Assembly: GCF_002272135.1 (NCBI RefSeq)
Contig: NZ_NPBF01000032.1
Location: forward strand, 62,001-126,000
Source: Virgibacillus sp. 7505
GTDB lineage: Bacteria; Bacillota; Bacilli; Bacillales; Amphibacillaceae
DNA length: 64,000 nt
Direction of reading: 5' to 3'
This document shows, one piece after another, positions 9,600 to 16,612 of this stretch. The notes under the pieces were generated by a model. The model had not been told where the DNA came from and did no database searches. It was given only the letters and a program-made list of their open reading frames with translations. Every line of letters begins with the position of its first letter. The stretch's first letter is position 1. The translations under genes and the position numbers were made by a program.

Positions 9600-9659
9600 G
9601 GAAACACGATTATTGTACACATGGTATAGTCATTGCAGAAACAATCGCAACACATAAAA

Positions 9660-9685
9660 AGCTCCGGCAACCATATGCCGGAGCT
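9660..9685 (-). terminator. Terminator of the gas vesicle operon
   Basis: A 10-bp perfect stem AGCTCCGGCA/TGCCGGAGCT with a 6-base loop lies five bases beyond the gvpU stop. On the minus strand it is followed by five T residues. It may also stop transcription from the plus-strand gene at 9066. Confidence 0.88.
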
Positions 9686-9689
9686 CTCT

Positions 9690-10061
9690 TTATTCTTCAT
9701 CTGACATCCTACCAAGGAAGAATCCATCTACCTCGCTAATCTTTCCGCGCCATAGAAGATCAGAATTAGCTGGTGTAGTTTTATTTTCTGCCAGATATGT
9801 GGACATATTTTTTAAATGAATGTACTCCGCATTGCTTTGCTTGGTGTCCGCCGATTCCTCCGCCTGCTTCAAAGCTTCCTTCAATTGCTTAGCCACATCA
9901 TTTTTTTCTGAGATGCTGTCTTTTAAATCGGAGAAGTAAGATGCGGCTGAAATGATAGTCCCAGTGACCAGCCCACCTTTCACATGCAGTGTTATATCCG
10001 TGGAGAAATCATGATGATTAGCTGCCTGTACAAAGAATGATAAAATTTCATCTTTAGCCAT
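9690..10061 (-). CDS. gvpU: Gas vesicle protein GvpU
   Basis: This 123-residue protein is the last gene of the cluster, as in B. megaterium, where GvpU follows GvpT. The N-terminal part ITLHVKGGLVTGTIISAASYF is a beta-rich segment typical of the family, and the C-terminus LLWRGKISEVDGFFLGRM is conserved in type. The family has been linked to clustering of vesicles. The ATG at 10061 is preferred because GGAGG is seven bases upstream; the in-frame TTG at 10067 would be too close to it. It ends just before the operon terminator. Confidence 0.85.
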   Translation of the reverse strand: MAKDEILSFFVQAANHHDFSTDITLHVKGGLVTGTIISAASYFSDLKDSISEKNDVAKQLKEALKQAEESADTKQSNAEYIHLKNMSTYLAENKTTPANSDLLWRGKISEVDGFFLGRMSDEE

Positions 10062-10076
10062 TTTCAATCCTCCTAA

Positions 10077-10787
10077 TTACTTTGTTACGTCATCTTGTCG
10101 CACGATTGTTATTCCATTGCTGTTCGCAGTATCTTCCTCTTTTGATGAGTTCTCATTCAAAAGCTGGCTCAATTTATTTTCCAATTCTTCGATTTTCTGC
10201 TTTAAATGCTCATTCTCGTCACGCAGGTTCTCGTTAGCTTGGTTGTTCTGGCTGCCTGGATCCTTTTGTTTATCCTGATTGGTGTTATCATCTTGATTTT
10301 CTTGATTGTTGCTATTATCCTGCTTATCCTGCTTGTTGCTATCATCTTGCTTATCCTGATTGTTCTTATCATTTTGATTGTCCTGGTTGTTATCATTCTG
10401 GTTACCTGTATTGTTGTTATCCTGTTGACTGTCCTCGTTGTTCTTATCATTCTGGTTCGCAACATTCTCGTTCTTTTCTTCTTGTTCTTCTGTGTTATTA
10501 TCATCGTCTGAACTCTTGTCTTTTTTAAATTTATCCTGCACCATATTGATGGTTTGGTCTTTCATCTGCTTAACTGATTCACCTAAGTCTTTTCCCGTCA
10601 CCTTCGTTTTCGCTGATTTGAAAGTACCTGCGATTTTCTTCCCGATATTCGGGCTAGTTAGTAGTCCGATTGAGGCTCCGGCTATACCACCTGCAATTGT
10701 CCTATTCCAGGTATTATCTACCTTCCTTACTTTATCTGCTGCTTTAACTACTGCCTTATTTACAACTTTATCTTTCATTTCACTCAT
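10077..10787 (-). CDS. gvpT: Gas vesicle protein GvpT with Asn/Asp/Gln-rich linker
   Basis: This 236-residue protein sits between gvpJ and gvpU, the B. megaterium gvpT position. Residues 1-90 are basic and contain an amphipathic/hydrophobic segment (IAGGIAGASIGLLTSPNIGKKIAG). Residues about 95-185 are almost only Asn, Asp, Gln, Lys and Glu in imperfect short repeats built on NQ-D and N-QDKQD units. Residues about 186-215 form a coiled coil (heptads in LRDENEHLKQKIEELENKLSQLL). The repetitive coding DNA suggests length variation by slippage. Start ATG with AAGGAGGAACAG. The role is probably accessory, at the vesicle surface or in clustering. Confidence 0.82.
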   Translation of the reverse strand: MSEMKDKVVNKAVVKAADKVRKVDNTWNRTIAGGIAGASIGLLTSPNIGKKIAGTFKSAKTKVTGKDLGESVKQMKDQTINMVQDKFKKDKSSDDDNNTEEQEEKNENVANQNDKNNEDSQQDNNNTGNQNDNNQDNQNDKNNQDKQDDSNKQDKQDNSNNQENQDDNTNQDKQKDPGSQNNQANENLRDENEHLKQKIEELENKLSQLLNENSSKEEDTANSNGITIVRQDDVTK

Positions 10788-10800
10788 TTTCTGTTCCTCC

Positions 10801-11109
10801 TTAGTCCGACATTTTTTGTTCTAGTAATTCCAGGCGTTTCTGAAGCTGTTCGTTTTCCTCCTGCAACCTTTTCGTATTGCTGTCTGCTGCTTTTGAGGAT
10901 AGATATGGATCTGATTCCCACCAGTCTAAGCCAATTTCCTTTGCTTTATCGACCGAGGCTACGATTAAACGTATCTTGATGGTAAGCAGTTCTACATCAG
11001 CTATCCCTACTGTGATGTCCCCAGCAATAACGACACCTTTATCCAGTACTTTTTCCAATACATCGACCAAGTTACTCGTGTTGCTCTGAACGACTTGTTG
11101 ATCTGCCAT
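10801..11109 (-). CDS. gvpJ: Gas vesicle protein GvpJ (GvpA-like minor protein)
   Basis: This 102-residue member of the GvpA/J/M family has its core at residues 12-75: LVDVLEKVLDKGVVIAGDITVGIADVELL, then IKIRLIVASVDKA. The core matches GvpA, but the C-terminal tail is different, a predicted coiled coil (LQEENEQLQKRLELLEQKM). It is thought to act in nucleation or at the cone tips of the vesicle. The gene is separated by 4 bases from gvpK. Start ATG with GAAGTGAG upstream. Confidence 0.9.
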   Translation of the reverse strand: MADQQVVQSNTSNLVDVLEKVLDKGVVIAGDITVGIADVELLTIKIRLIVASVDKAKEIGLDWWESDPYLSSKAADSNTKRLQEENEQLQKRLELLEQKMSD

Positions 11110-11113
11110 GTTC

Positions 11114-11410
11114 TCACTTCTTTTCTGGTAAGAGATTTCCTAATGGGCCAAGGTCAATATTCAAATCTTCATCTTTTAAGTTGAAGATTAGCTTCAGTTC
11201 TTCCATCTTTAATTCCAAATTCATCAATGCCATGCCAAGATCTTCAATTTGCTGATCCGATAGTGTTCCGCCTTCCACCCGACGAATGGCATGACGTTCG
11301 ACAATCTGGCGAAGCAATTCGATCACTGTCATAACTAATTGTGCCAAACCATGTTCCGCATCATCAGGATCTAAATGGATTCGCCCGCTCTTCGGCTGCT
11401 GCACTTCCAT
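11114..11410 (-). CDS. gvpK: Gas vesicle protein GvpK
   Basis: This 98-residue protein has the GvpK signature IHLDPDDAEHGLAQLVMTVIELLRQIVERHAIRRVEGG followed by LSDQQIEDLGMALMNLE. It is an essential assembly factor in other vesicle systems. The ATG at 11410 has GGAGG nine bases before it; the longer reading frame is unlikely. The first 47 bases overlap the end of gvpS in another frame, so the ribosome site and start are inside gvpS and translation is probably coupled. Confidence 0.9.
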   Translation of the reverse strand: MEVQQPKSGRIHLDPDDAEHGLAQLVMTVIELLRQIVERHAIRRVEGGTLSDQQIEDLGMALMNLELKMEELKLIFNLKDEDLNIDLGPLGNLLPEKK

Positions 11411-11657
11411 GTTCCAGCTCCTCCTTCTGTTTATCAAATGCTTCTGATGTAAAGTCCACCCGTGTATTACCGGATTGATTTTGTACTAGCGTCTCAACAG
11501 AGGCAATCAGCACTCGCAAGTCTAAGTACACTAAGTCAACTCCAGCAATTGAAATAATTAAATCCCCTTTTATTGCAACACCCTTATCGAGGATGACATC
11601 AAGTATATCTATCAAGGAAACATCCTTGTTTCTGTCAATCGTCTCACGTGTATTCAT
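11364..11657 (-). CDS. gvpS: Gas vesicle protein GvpS (GvpA-like minor protein)
   Basis: This 97-residue GvpA-family protein contains LIDILDVILDKGVAIKGDLIISIAGVDLVYLDLRVLIASVETL (residues about 14-57). It is shorter and more divergent than GvpA, with a charged tail (EELEHGSAAAEERANPF). The order gvpL-gvpS-gvpK-gvpJ is that of B. megaterium. The ATG at 11657 is preceded by GGAGG; the upstream in-frame codons lie inside gvpL and are not used. GvpS is a minor component thought to aid nucleation. Confidence 0.88.
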   Translation of the reverse strand: MNTRETIDRNKDVSLIDILDVILDKGVAIKGDLIISIAGVDLVYLDLRVLIASVETLVQNQSGNTRVDFTSEAFDKQKEELEHGSAAAEERANPFRS

Positions 11658-11670
11658 CTTGTGCCTCCAT

Positions 11671-12480
11671 CTAATAGACGAAATGATAAGCTGGCCAAGG
11701 TCCAGTTGCTTCGAATCTCCATCCAGACGAAGCACTTTCTTCATTTTTCTGTTGAACAAGCTCTAAAAATGCTTCTACTTGGTGCTCCTGGATAAGATAA
11801 ACACTATTCCAGCTCATTTCCAGCTCACGACCTGTGACGTCCTTGCTCCAGGCTGTCTTTACTTTCTCTTCTGAAGCAATTTCAGTTAGTTCAGCATGTA
11901 CCTGTTCACAGAATTGGTTTTTCTCTTTTTCTAATTCAGCCTCGACAAGCTGGTCGATTTTCCGCTTCTCAAAGAATTGACGGCCGGGAGGCAAGCTCTC
12001 TATTTCCTTCATCTTTTCTTTAATGCTGGGGCTGTGCTGCAGTACGTGCGCACGGAGGGGTTCATCATCACAGTAGATTTTCAGATTCCATTCCTGGCTG
12101 CCTTTAATTCTGACAAATAGACTTTGGATTGTATCTGCTTGTTCACGCAGCTTCTCTTCCAGACTGTCCTGACTCAGGTAGATTGTACAGAACTTCATCG
12201 GAATCAGCGTATACTGCTTTTGCAAATCAAGCAGCACTTCATGATGGTGCATTGCACTCTCCTGAAGCCATTCAAGGTCGTCCTTCATTCTCGACTCCAA
12301 TGCTTCCCCTTCATACGCTTCCGCATCCACTTTCGTATAAATAGCTGCAATGTCCCCGTATATTGCAACCGCTGCTTGCTGTTCCTTATCAATGCCAGCA
12401 AAAGAAGAAAATGGTGTTTTATCCAGTTCAATAACAGGTACAATACCGTATAAATAAATATAATTTTCCTTCTGTTCCAT
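11671..12480 (-). CDS. gvpL: Gas vesicle protein GvpL (GvpL/F family)
   Basis: This 269-residue GvpL/F protein begins with IYLYGIVPV and has the family's two alpha/beta domains. The middle is MHHHEVLLDLQKQYTLIPMKFCTIY (the block HxxV...ViPmkFGT), followed by a helical region rich in Glu/Lys and the C-terminal GWRFEATGPWPAYHFVY, equivalent to the TGPWPPYNF motif of GvpF/L. It is required for assembly and binds GvpA subunits in other species. Start ATG with AAGGGAT. It follows gvpG by 5 bases. Confidence 0.92.
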   Translation of the reverse strand: MEQKENYIYLYGIVPVIELDKTPFSSFAGIDKEQQAAVAIYGDIAAIYTKVDAEAYEGEALESRMKDDLEWLQESAMHHHEVLLDLQKQYTLIPMKFCTIYLSQDSLEEKLREQADTIQSLFVRIKGSQEWNLKIYCDDEPLRAHVLQHSPSIKEKMKEIESLPPGRQFFEKRKIDQLVEAELEKEKNQFCEQVHAELTEIASEEKVKTAWSKDVTGRELEMSWNSVYLIQEHQVEAFLELVQQKNEESASSGWRFEATGPWPAYHFVY

Positions 12481-12485
12481 ATCCC

Positions 12486-12749
12486 TTACTCCTTATCCTC
12501 TTCTTCAGCAAGCTTTTCCCACTCATCCAATTCACGCTGCTTGGCTACTTCATAGCGCAGCAGCAGTTCCTGTTCCTTTTCTTTGTATGCCGCTTCTGAG
12601 ATTTCCTCCAACTCATACAGCATCTGCAGCTGAATCAACTTTTGCTGTATAACGGAGATATCGAAATACTCCTTATCAGCTTCGCCCTTAATTTCCCGCC
12701 CAATTCTTATCAGTAGTTTGATTGGTGCAGAGACCAGAAAAGGGATCAT
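12486..12749 (-). CDS. gvpG: Gas vesicle protein GvpG
   Basis: This 87-residue protein begins MIPFLVSAPIKLLIRIGREI, the hydrophobic/amphipathic start typical of GvpG. It continues as a long charged helix (LIQLQMLYELEEISEAAYKEKEQELLLRYE), another family hallmark. It is an accessory assembly protein. The start overlaps the end of gvpF by four bases, showing tight coupling in the order F-G-L. Confidence 0.9.
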   Translation of the reverse strand: MIPFLVSAPIKLLIRIGREIKGEADKEYFDISVIQQKLIQLQMLYELEEISEAAYKEKEQELLLRYEVAKQRELDEWEKLAEEEDKE

Positions 12750-13501
12750 GATGGCTTTTCAACCTGTAAACGAATATTGATAAAGTTATATGCTGGCCAT
12801 GGGCCGGAATATTTAAAATCTACTTTTCCTTCCCATTTGTCATGAAGCTCATTGACTGCTTCATCAAATTGAGATTCTTTTTCCTTATCCAGCAAAAACG
12901 CACTGTTAAGCAGCATCTTCTCACTGATCGGTTCATTTGCTTTTGCTGCTGTGGCGAGCTTCTGAAGCGGCGTAAGAATCTGTTCTTCCATTTGCCGGCG
13001 CTTTTCTGTAAAGAACTTCTGGGTTAGTTCACCAAGCTTCATTCGATCATAGTATCCAGCTTCCTTGGATTTCTTGCTTACGGCTTCTTTCAGTCTGACG
13101 ATAGCAGGATCTTTATGAATTTCCTCCTCCAGCCATTCCTGTTTGCCGATCACTTTCAATCCCAGCTCGATCTTATTGCGAATCTCCGGAAATAGTTCTG
13201 TAAACTGAGGTTCTAGCTTCTTCAGTATCACCTTGGCATCTTCATCCGTTTTAAAAACATTGCCGAAACTGACAGGAATCATCTCCTCCTGTTTCTTCAT
13301 TACAGAGGAAAGGATAGCTTGATGAGCCATTAGATTATCCTTGGTAGGATGATAAATTTTCTGCGGAACTTTAGCCGCCACAAATGCCATATCTCCATGA
13401 GGGATCATATATGTGCTCCCGGAAACGCCATCCAGCTCCACATCTCCGAAGCTCGGCTGAACCGGATTCTGTACTGCGCAAAATACATACGTTCCATCCA
13501 T
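12746..13501 (-). CDS. gvpF: Gas vesicle protein GvpF (GvpL/F family)
   Basis: This 251-residue GvpF begins with GTYVFCAVQ. It has the block HQAILSSVMKKQEEMIPVSFGNVF (residues about 60-83), a helical centre and the C-terminal signature KFSGPWPAYNF-like (FKYSGPWPAYNFINIRL). GvpF is the assembly factor found in the vesicle shell of some organisms and interacts with GvpA. In B. megaterium gvpN precedes gvpF; here the preceding gene is the GvpO-like one and no gvpN is present. Start ATG with AGGCAGC, a moderate ribosome site. Confidence 0.92.
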   Translation of the reverse strand: MDGTYVFCAVQNPVQPSFGDVELDGVSGSTYMIPHGDMAFVAAKVPQKIYHPTKDNLMAHQAILSSVMKKQEEMIPVSFGNVFKTDEDAKVILKKLEPQFTELFPEIRNKIELGLKVIGKQEWLEEEIHKDPAIVRLKEAVSKKSKEAGYYDRMKLGELTQKFFTEKRRQMEEQILTPLQKLATAAKANEPISEKMLLNSAFLLDKEKESQFDEAVNELHDKWEGKVDFKYSGPWPAYNFINIRLQVEKPS

Positions 13502-13518
13502 TGCTGCTGCCTCCTTTA

Positions 13519-13791
13519 TTAATGATCTACTGCACTTCTGTAACGTGTGCTTTGTCTTGAATAAGATTCAATTTCTGCATCTTTATTAAGAGTGACGCTA
13601 TACACACCAAGCATTTCGTCTTTTGCATACTTCTTCATATAATCCCTTTCTTCAAATACTTCTATCGTGACAGTCCATCCGTCTGCACTATCTTCACCCT
13701 GTCTCGGTTCCACTGCTGTGATTTTATGGGGCGGCGCGATATATTCTTCAAAGAAGCTGCTAACTTTTTTCATGATTTCTGTAATGCTCAT
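13519..13791 (-). CDS. GvpO-family gas vesicle protein (position of B. megaterium gvpR)
   Basis: This 90-residue protein carries the GvpO signature: GWTVTIEVFEERDYMKKYAKDEMLGVYSVTLNKDAEIESYSRQSTRYRS, in which W..EV.E......D.LG.Y.V.LD....Y.R..RY is shared with the GvpO family. Its place directly after the structural gene equals gvpR of B. megaterium. GvpO proteins are needed for vesicle formation in haloarchaea, with an unclear regulatory or assembly role. A strong GGGGGGGG run lies just upstream of the ATG as ribosome site. Confidence 0.8.
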   Translation of the reverse strand: MSITEIMKKVSSFFEEYIAPPHKITAVEPRQGEDSADGWTVTIEVFEERDYMKKYAKDEMLGVYSVTLNKDAEIESYSRQSTRYRSAVDH

Positions 13792-13820
13792 ATTCCCCCC
13801 CCTTTAACTAAATTGTGAAA

Positions 13821-13850
13821 GAGGAAACAGGCCTAAAGCCTGCTCTCCTC
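13821..13850 (-). terminator. Attenuator hairpin between gvpA and downstream genes
   Basis: The inner stem CAGGC/GCCTG has a 5-base loop, extended by GAGGA/TCCTC with an internal bulge. On the minus strand a T/C-rich tract (TCTTTC) follows. Its place right after the gvpA stop suggests partial termination, giving more gvpA message than downstream message. Confidence 0.5.
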
Positions 13851-14112
13851 ATACACTGAATAAGGAATTGCCTCGTTCATTCTTTTGTTCCGGTAATCCT
13901 TCATTTTGTACTTCGTCACGCAATAGCCCGACTGCTTCCGCATATCGCAGCCAAGTATCCACACTTGCGATTACGACTCTGGCCTCGATTGTTAGAATTT
14001 CAATTCCTACTACAGAGACCCGGACAAACGCGTCAATTACAATCCCTTTATCTAGAATGCGGTCAATTACATCTGCCAAACCGGAACTATCTGTACTTTT
14101 TTGAACTGCCAT
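13849..14112 (-). CDS. gvpA: Major gas vesicle structural protein GvpA/GvpB
   Basis: This 87-residue shell protein forms the ribbed wall of the vesicle. The core [18 protein letters not shown], then [41 protein letters not shown], is almost identical in type to GvpA/GvpB of B. megaterium. It contains the two amphipathic helices and beta hairpin of the conserved fold, with the tail [10 protein letters not shown]. The ATG at 14112 has AAGGAG eight bases upstream; the earlier in-frame ATG at 14121 is too near that site. Only one full structural copy is present, while B. megaterium has gvpA and gvpB. Confidence 0.96.
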   Translation of the reverse strand: MAVQKSTDSSGLADVIDRILDKGIVIDAFVRVSVVGIEILTIEARVVIASVDTWLRYAEAVGLLRDEVQNEGLPEQKNERGNSLFSV

Positions 14113-14127
14113 GTTAAACACTCCTTC

Positions 14128-14592
14128 TTATTTTTTCTTCACGTCGCTCAACTTTTTCGCTGCTGCCGGCCCTTTTACATCCCGGTAGCTTTTTATATCT
14201 TCAATATGTTTGATATTAGAAACAGACTTGACTTGCGGGCCATGGTTATCAGATCCGCGGTCACCCTCCACCTTGTCCTTCATCTGCTTTGCAGTATCCT
14301 GGAGTTCACCTTTCCAATCCAGTAATTTCGTCCTCAGCTTATCGGCCGATTGCTGAGCCTTTTCGTGTACATCAGTACTTTTGTTTTTCTTGATGTCTTC
14401 TAGTTTCGAAGCGGCAGTTTCCGCTTTTTCTCCTACCTTATTCGATAGAGAGGCTTCCATTTGATCCTTTGCTATCTGCCCCATTTTTTTCTTAAGGTTT
14501 TTCTTCTTTTCCTCGGGAATAGCTTTTTTTAGAACACCGGTTACCAGCCGCGTTGCTGCCTTAGCTGTTTTTGTTTTGTAAGCTTTAACGAT
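14128..14592 (-). CDS. GvpQ-like protein, first gene of gas vesicle operon, probable ATC start
   Basis: The open frame gives a basic, Lys/Ala-rich helical protein of 118 residues from the ATG at 14484. The frame continues upstream without a stop to an ATC codon at 14592 that lies six bases after a perfect AGGAGG (minus strand AGGAGGTGAGCA). From ATC the product has 154 residues, and the extra 36 contain many Lys plus a TRLVTGVLKKAI amphipathic stretch. No ATG, GTG or TTG lies in frame between the strong ribosome site and 14484, and no usable ribosome site precedes 14484. By position it may equal gvpQ of B. megaterium. The assignment is tentative. The 5' end given here is the ATC. Confidence 0.55.
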   Translation of the reverse strand: MVKAYKTKTAKAATRLVTGVLKKAIPEEKKKNLKKKMGQIAKDQMEASLSNKVGEKAETAASKLEDIKKNKSTDVHEKAQQSADKLRTKLLDWKGELQDTAKQMKDKVEGDRGSDNHGPQVKSVSNIKHIEDIKSYRDVKGPAAAKKLSDVKKK

Positions 14593-14640
14593 TGCTCACC
14601 TCCTGTGCACATAGAAGCTACATTCCCAGAAGTAATCACT

Positions 14641-14646
14641 TTTATA
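14641..14646 (-). promoter_or_regulatory. Possible extended -10 of gas vesicle promoter
   Basis: On the minus strand TGC-TATAAA (TG one base before the hexamer) lies 40 bases upstream of the strong ribosome site of the first gvp gene. I see no good -35 element, so this is a weak call. Confidence 0.3.
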
Positions 14647-14699
14647 GCAAAAAAATTGTGAATGAAGATATTGGCATCATTGGTAACAAAAAATCAGAA

Positions 14700-14729
14700 A
14701 ACCGCGCTATCTGATGCGATAGCGCGGTT
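14700..14729 (-). terminator. Terminator of the araC-lysE unit
   Basis: An 11-bp perfect stem AACCGCGCTAT/ATAGCGCGGTT has an 8-base loop. On the minus strand it is followed by TTTTCTGATTTTTT. It isolates the araC-lysE genes from the gas vesicle promoter region. Confidence 0.9.
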
Positions 14730-14825
14730 GCAACGTTTCTTGCACTTAATAATATTGTTAATCACTGTTTCCTTGTAAAGATGTTCATTTTTTAGTTGAC
14801 TTCCTTATTTCCGATAAGTGGAATC

Positions 14826-15602
14826 TTACCTTATATTCGCCACATAATCATGCGCAGTTATTCCATAGACACTTTTGAAATGCTTATTCAAATGAGTCAG
14901 ATCAACAAACCCACAAGCCGCAACTGCTTCATATATATCTTTGTTTTTCTCTATGATTTGCTTCGCATGCTGGACTTTGCTATTTAGGAAATACTGATAC
15001 GGCGAAATGCCCGTATGCATGTTAAACAATCTAATAAATTTGTATTTCGAAATTTGTAATTCGTGACTTATTTCATCCAGTTTTAGTACACCTTGAAGGT
15101 TGCTGTGAATCATTTCCTTCGCCTTCAGAATTAATGCATTATCCTTTTTACTGGTAGTATTTAATTCCGTTTTTGTGAGTCTATCTGCTAGAGAAACAGC
15201 TAGTTCATTACTTAGGACTTCTTCGGTTTCATTTAATATTGCCTGACCAAGTCTCAGGATCTTTTTTTCGAGTCCAGCATCATATACGATTGGCTCTGCA
15301 AAACGAATCAATTCCTTTTGCCCTGTAATTTCCTGCAGCAACTCAGGCTCCAAGTACAGCATCACATACTCAAGACCAGTCTCATCGTGTGCCATACCAT
15401 CATGTGTCTGTTCCGGATTAAATAACATCACGCCATTCGGATAAGACAATTGCTTGTGGCCATCCAAATTATATTGTTGTATACCTCGTAAGGTAACACC
15501 CATTGCATACTCCCTATGCGCATGTTTCTTATATGTGAATTCCTTCATGCTCGCCGACAAGACAGTGATCCCAGCCGACTTCTTATAGATGAACTTTTCC
15601 AT
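14826..15602 (-). CDS. AraC-family transcriptional regulator
   Basis: This 258-residue protein has an N-terminal cupin sensor (about 15-100, with HREYAMG and YPNGVMLFNPEQTHDGMA, the AraC_binding fold) and a C-terminal pair of HTH motifs (about 160-258: LKLDEISHELQISKYKFIRLFNMHTGISPYQYF and IYEAVAACGFVDLTHLNKHFKSVYGITAHDY). The ATG at 15602 has AGAGGTGA eight bases upstream. It lies 19 bases after a LysE exporter on the same strand. AraC-LysE pairs of this kind are common in Bacillales; the regulator probably senses an amino acid and induces its own operon. Confidence 0.85.
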   Translation of the reverse strand: MEKFIYKKSAGITVLSASMKEFTYKKHAHREYAMGVTLRGIQQYNLDGHKQLSYPNGVMLFNPEQTHDGMAHDETGLEYVMLYLEPELLQEITGQKELIRFAEPIVYDAGLEKKILRLGQAILNETEEVLSNELAVSLADRLTKTELNTTSKKDNALILKAKEMIHSNLQGVLKLDEISHELQISKYKFIRLFNMHTGISPYQYFLNSKVQHAKQIIEKNKDIYEAVAACGFVDLTHLNKHFKSVYGITAHDYVANIR

Positions 15603-15621
15603 TTTCTTCACCTCTGGTTAT

Positions 15622-16197
15622 CTAAATCCATATCATGCAGGCTGCATAGAGTAAAAACACTGCCATGAGTATATTTACCACTTTGGTATGTTTCTGGAGG
15701 AATCTCTTAAAAATAGTACCGAAAAGGACCCATCCAATGAAAGCCAAGAAACCAATTATCGTTATAACAGCAACAAAGATCAGTATCACTGCATTTTCTG
15801 TATAGTTTTTCATAACGAAACTGGGAATGACAGTCAGTGTAAAGATAATCACCTTCGGATTCAAAAACTGCATGAAGAAACCGGATAGAAAAGTGCCGTT
15901 CAGTTGACCGCTCTTTTTCGAGCTGTCTGACTTATATATTTGATATGCAAGGTATAACATGTAAAGACTTCCGATTACTTGCAGGAAAACGAGTATTTTC
16001 GGTAAAACAGTTACAAGTACTGCATTCAGTATAGCAGATAGAAATAACAGAAGACTAAATGCGAGAGTCGCTCCGTACGTATAGCGCATTGCTCTTTTAG
16101 TACCAAATTGATTCACAGTTGATAAGATAACAATATTCGTAGGTCCAGGTGTAAATGTAACGATAAAGCAGTAAATCAGAAAAGAAGTGATATTCAT
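15622..16197 (-). CDS. LysE/RhtB-family amino acid exporter
   Basis: This 191-residue membrane protein has six hydrophobic helices. The N-terminal signature FIVTFTPGPTNIVILSTVNQFGTKRAMRYTYGA is the LysE/RhtB motif (PGP), followed by FLNPKVIIFTLTVIPSF, the second conserved loop. It would export an amino acid or a related metabolite. First gene of a two-gene unit with the AraC regulator; start ATG with AAGGAG. The substrate cannot be deduced. Confidence 0.87.
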   Translation of the reverse strand: MNITSFLIYCFIVTFTPGPTNIVILSTVNQFGTKRAMRYTYGATLAFSLLLFLSAILNAVLVTVLPKILVFLQVIGSLYMLYLAYQIYKSDSSKKSGQLNGTFLSGFFMQFLNPKVIIFTLTVIPSFVMKNYTENAVILIFVAVITIIGFLAFIGWVLFGTIFKRFLQKHTKVVNILMAVFLLYAACMIWI

Positions 16198-16296
16198 GCT
16201 GACTCTCCTTTTTCAATGGTCTAACATGAATATAAACCGAAGCAACTGCTGTTATATAGTACATTATTGCAAATTATAAGTGTCTAATTACGAACA

Positions 16297-16605
16297 ATGC
16301 CCCTAAGCACCGCTTCGGCAGAACACTCCGCTTTCCACGGGCACGGCCTCAGCCTCCTCGTGGAAATACACCACTGCGGGGTCTTCGACTCGCGCTGTTC
16401 CCGTAGGACAAGGAAAGCTACGACAGCTTCTCTTCGCACGAAGAAAATTGATTCGTATTTTCGAGGAGTCTCCGTATTCTGCCTACGCTAGTATAGATTA
16501 TAGTAAAACAAAAAACCTGAACTTACGCAGATCTTGTTTTAAGATTTACGCACTTGTTCAGGTTTTCATCTGGCTAAAACATTTTTGTTCCAGCCTCCCT
16601 AGGAC
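16297..16605 (-). repeat. Bacillaceae interspersed intergenic repeat
   Basis: This fills most of the 415-base gap between lysE and the symporter gene. On the minus strand it reads GGCTGGAACA, a two-arm hairpin, TAGGCAGAATACGGAGACTCC, then GAAGACCCCGCAG and GAGGAGGCTGAGGCCGTGCCC, followed by GGAAAGCGGAGTGTTCTGCC. This order of blocks is familiar from repeats found in many Bacillaceae chromosomes between genes. No coding potential is seen. Part of it is shared with 19466-19565 and a decayed piece near 18380. Confidence 0.7.
16512..16566 (-). terminator. Long hairpin terminator within repeat
   Basis: AAACCTGAAC (16513-16522) pairs with GTTCAGGTTT (16556-16565), with an inner AGATCTT/AAGATTT pairing. 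A T run follows on the minus strand. It lies 47 bases beyond the symporter stop. Confidence 0.7.
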
Positions 16606-16612
16606 TTCAACC

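Noticed and set aside
10206-10511. Hydrophobic 101-codon plus-strand frame opposite gvpT
   Set aside because: It is the complement of the Asn/Asp/Gln codon repeats, which read as Ile/Leu/Val on the other strand; no ribosome site.
11364-11759. Longer GvpS reading starting inside gvpL
   Set aside because: The ATG at 11657 has a good ribosome site and matches the family start.
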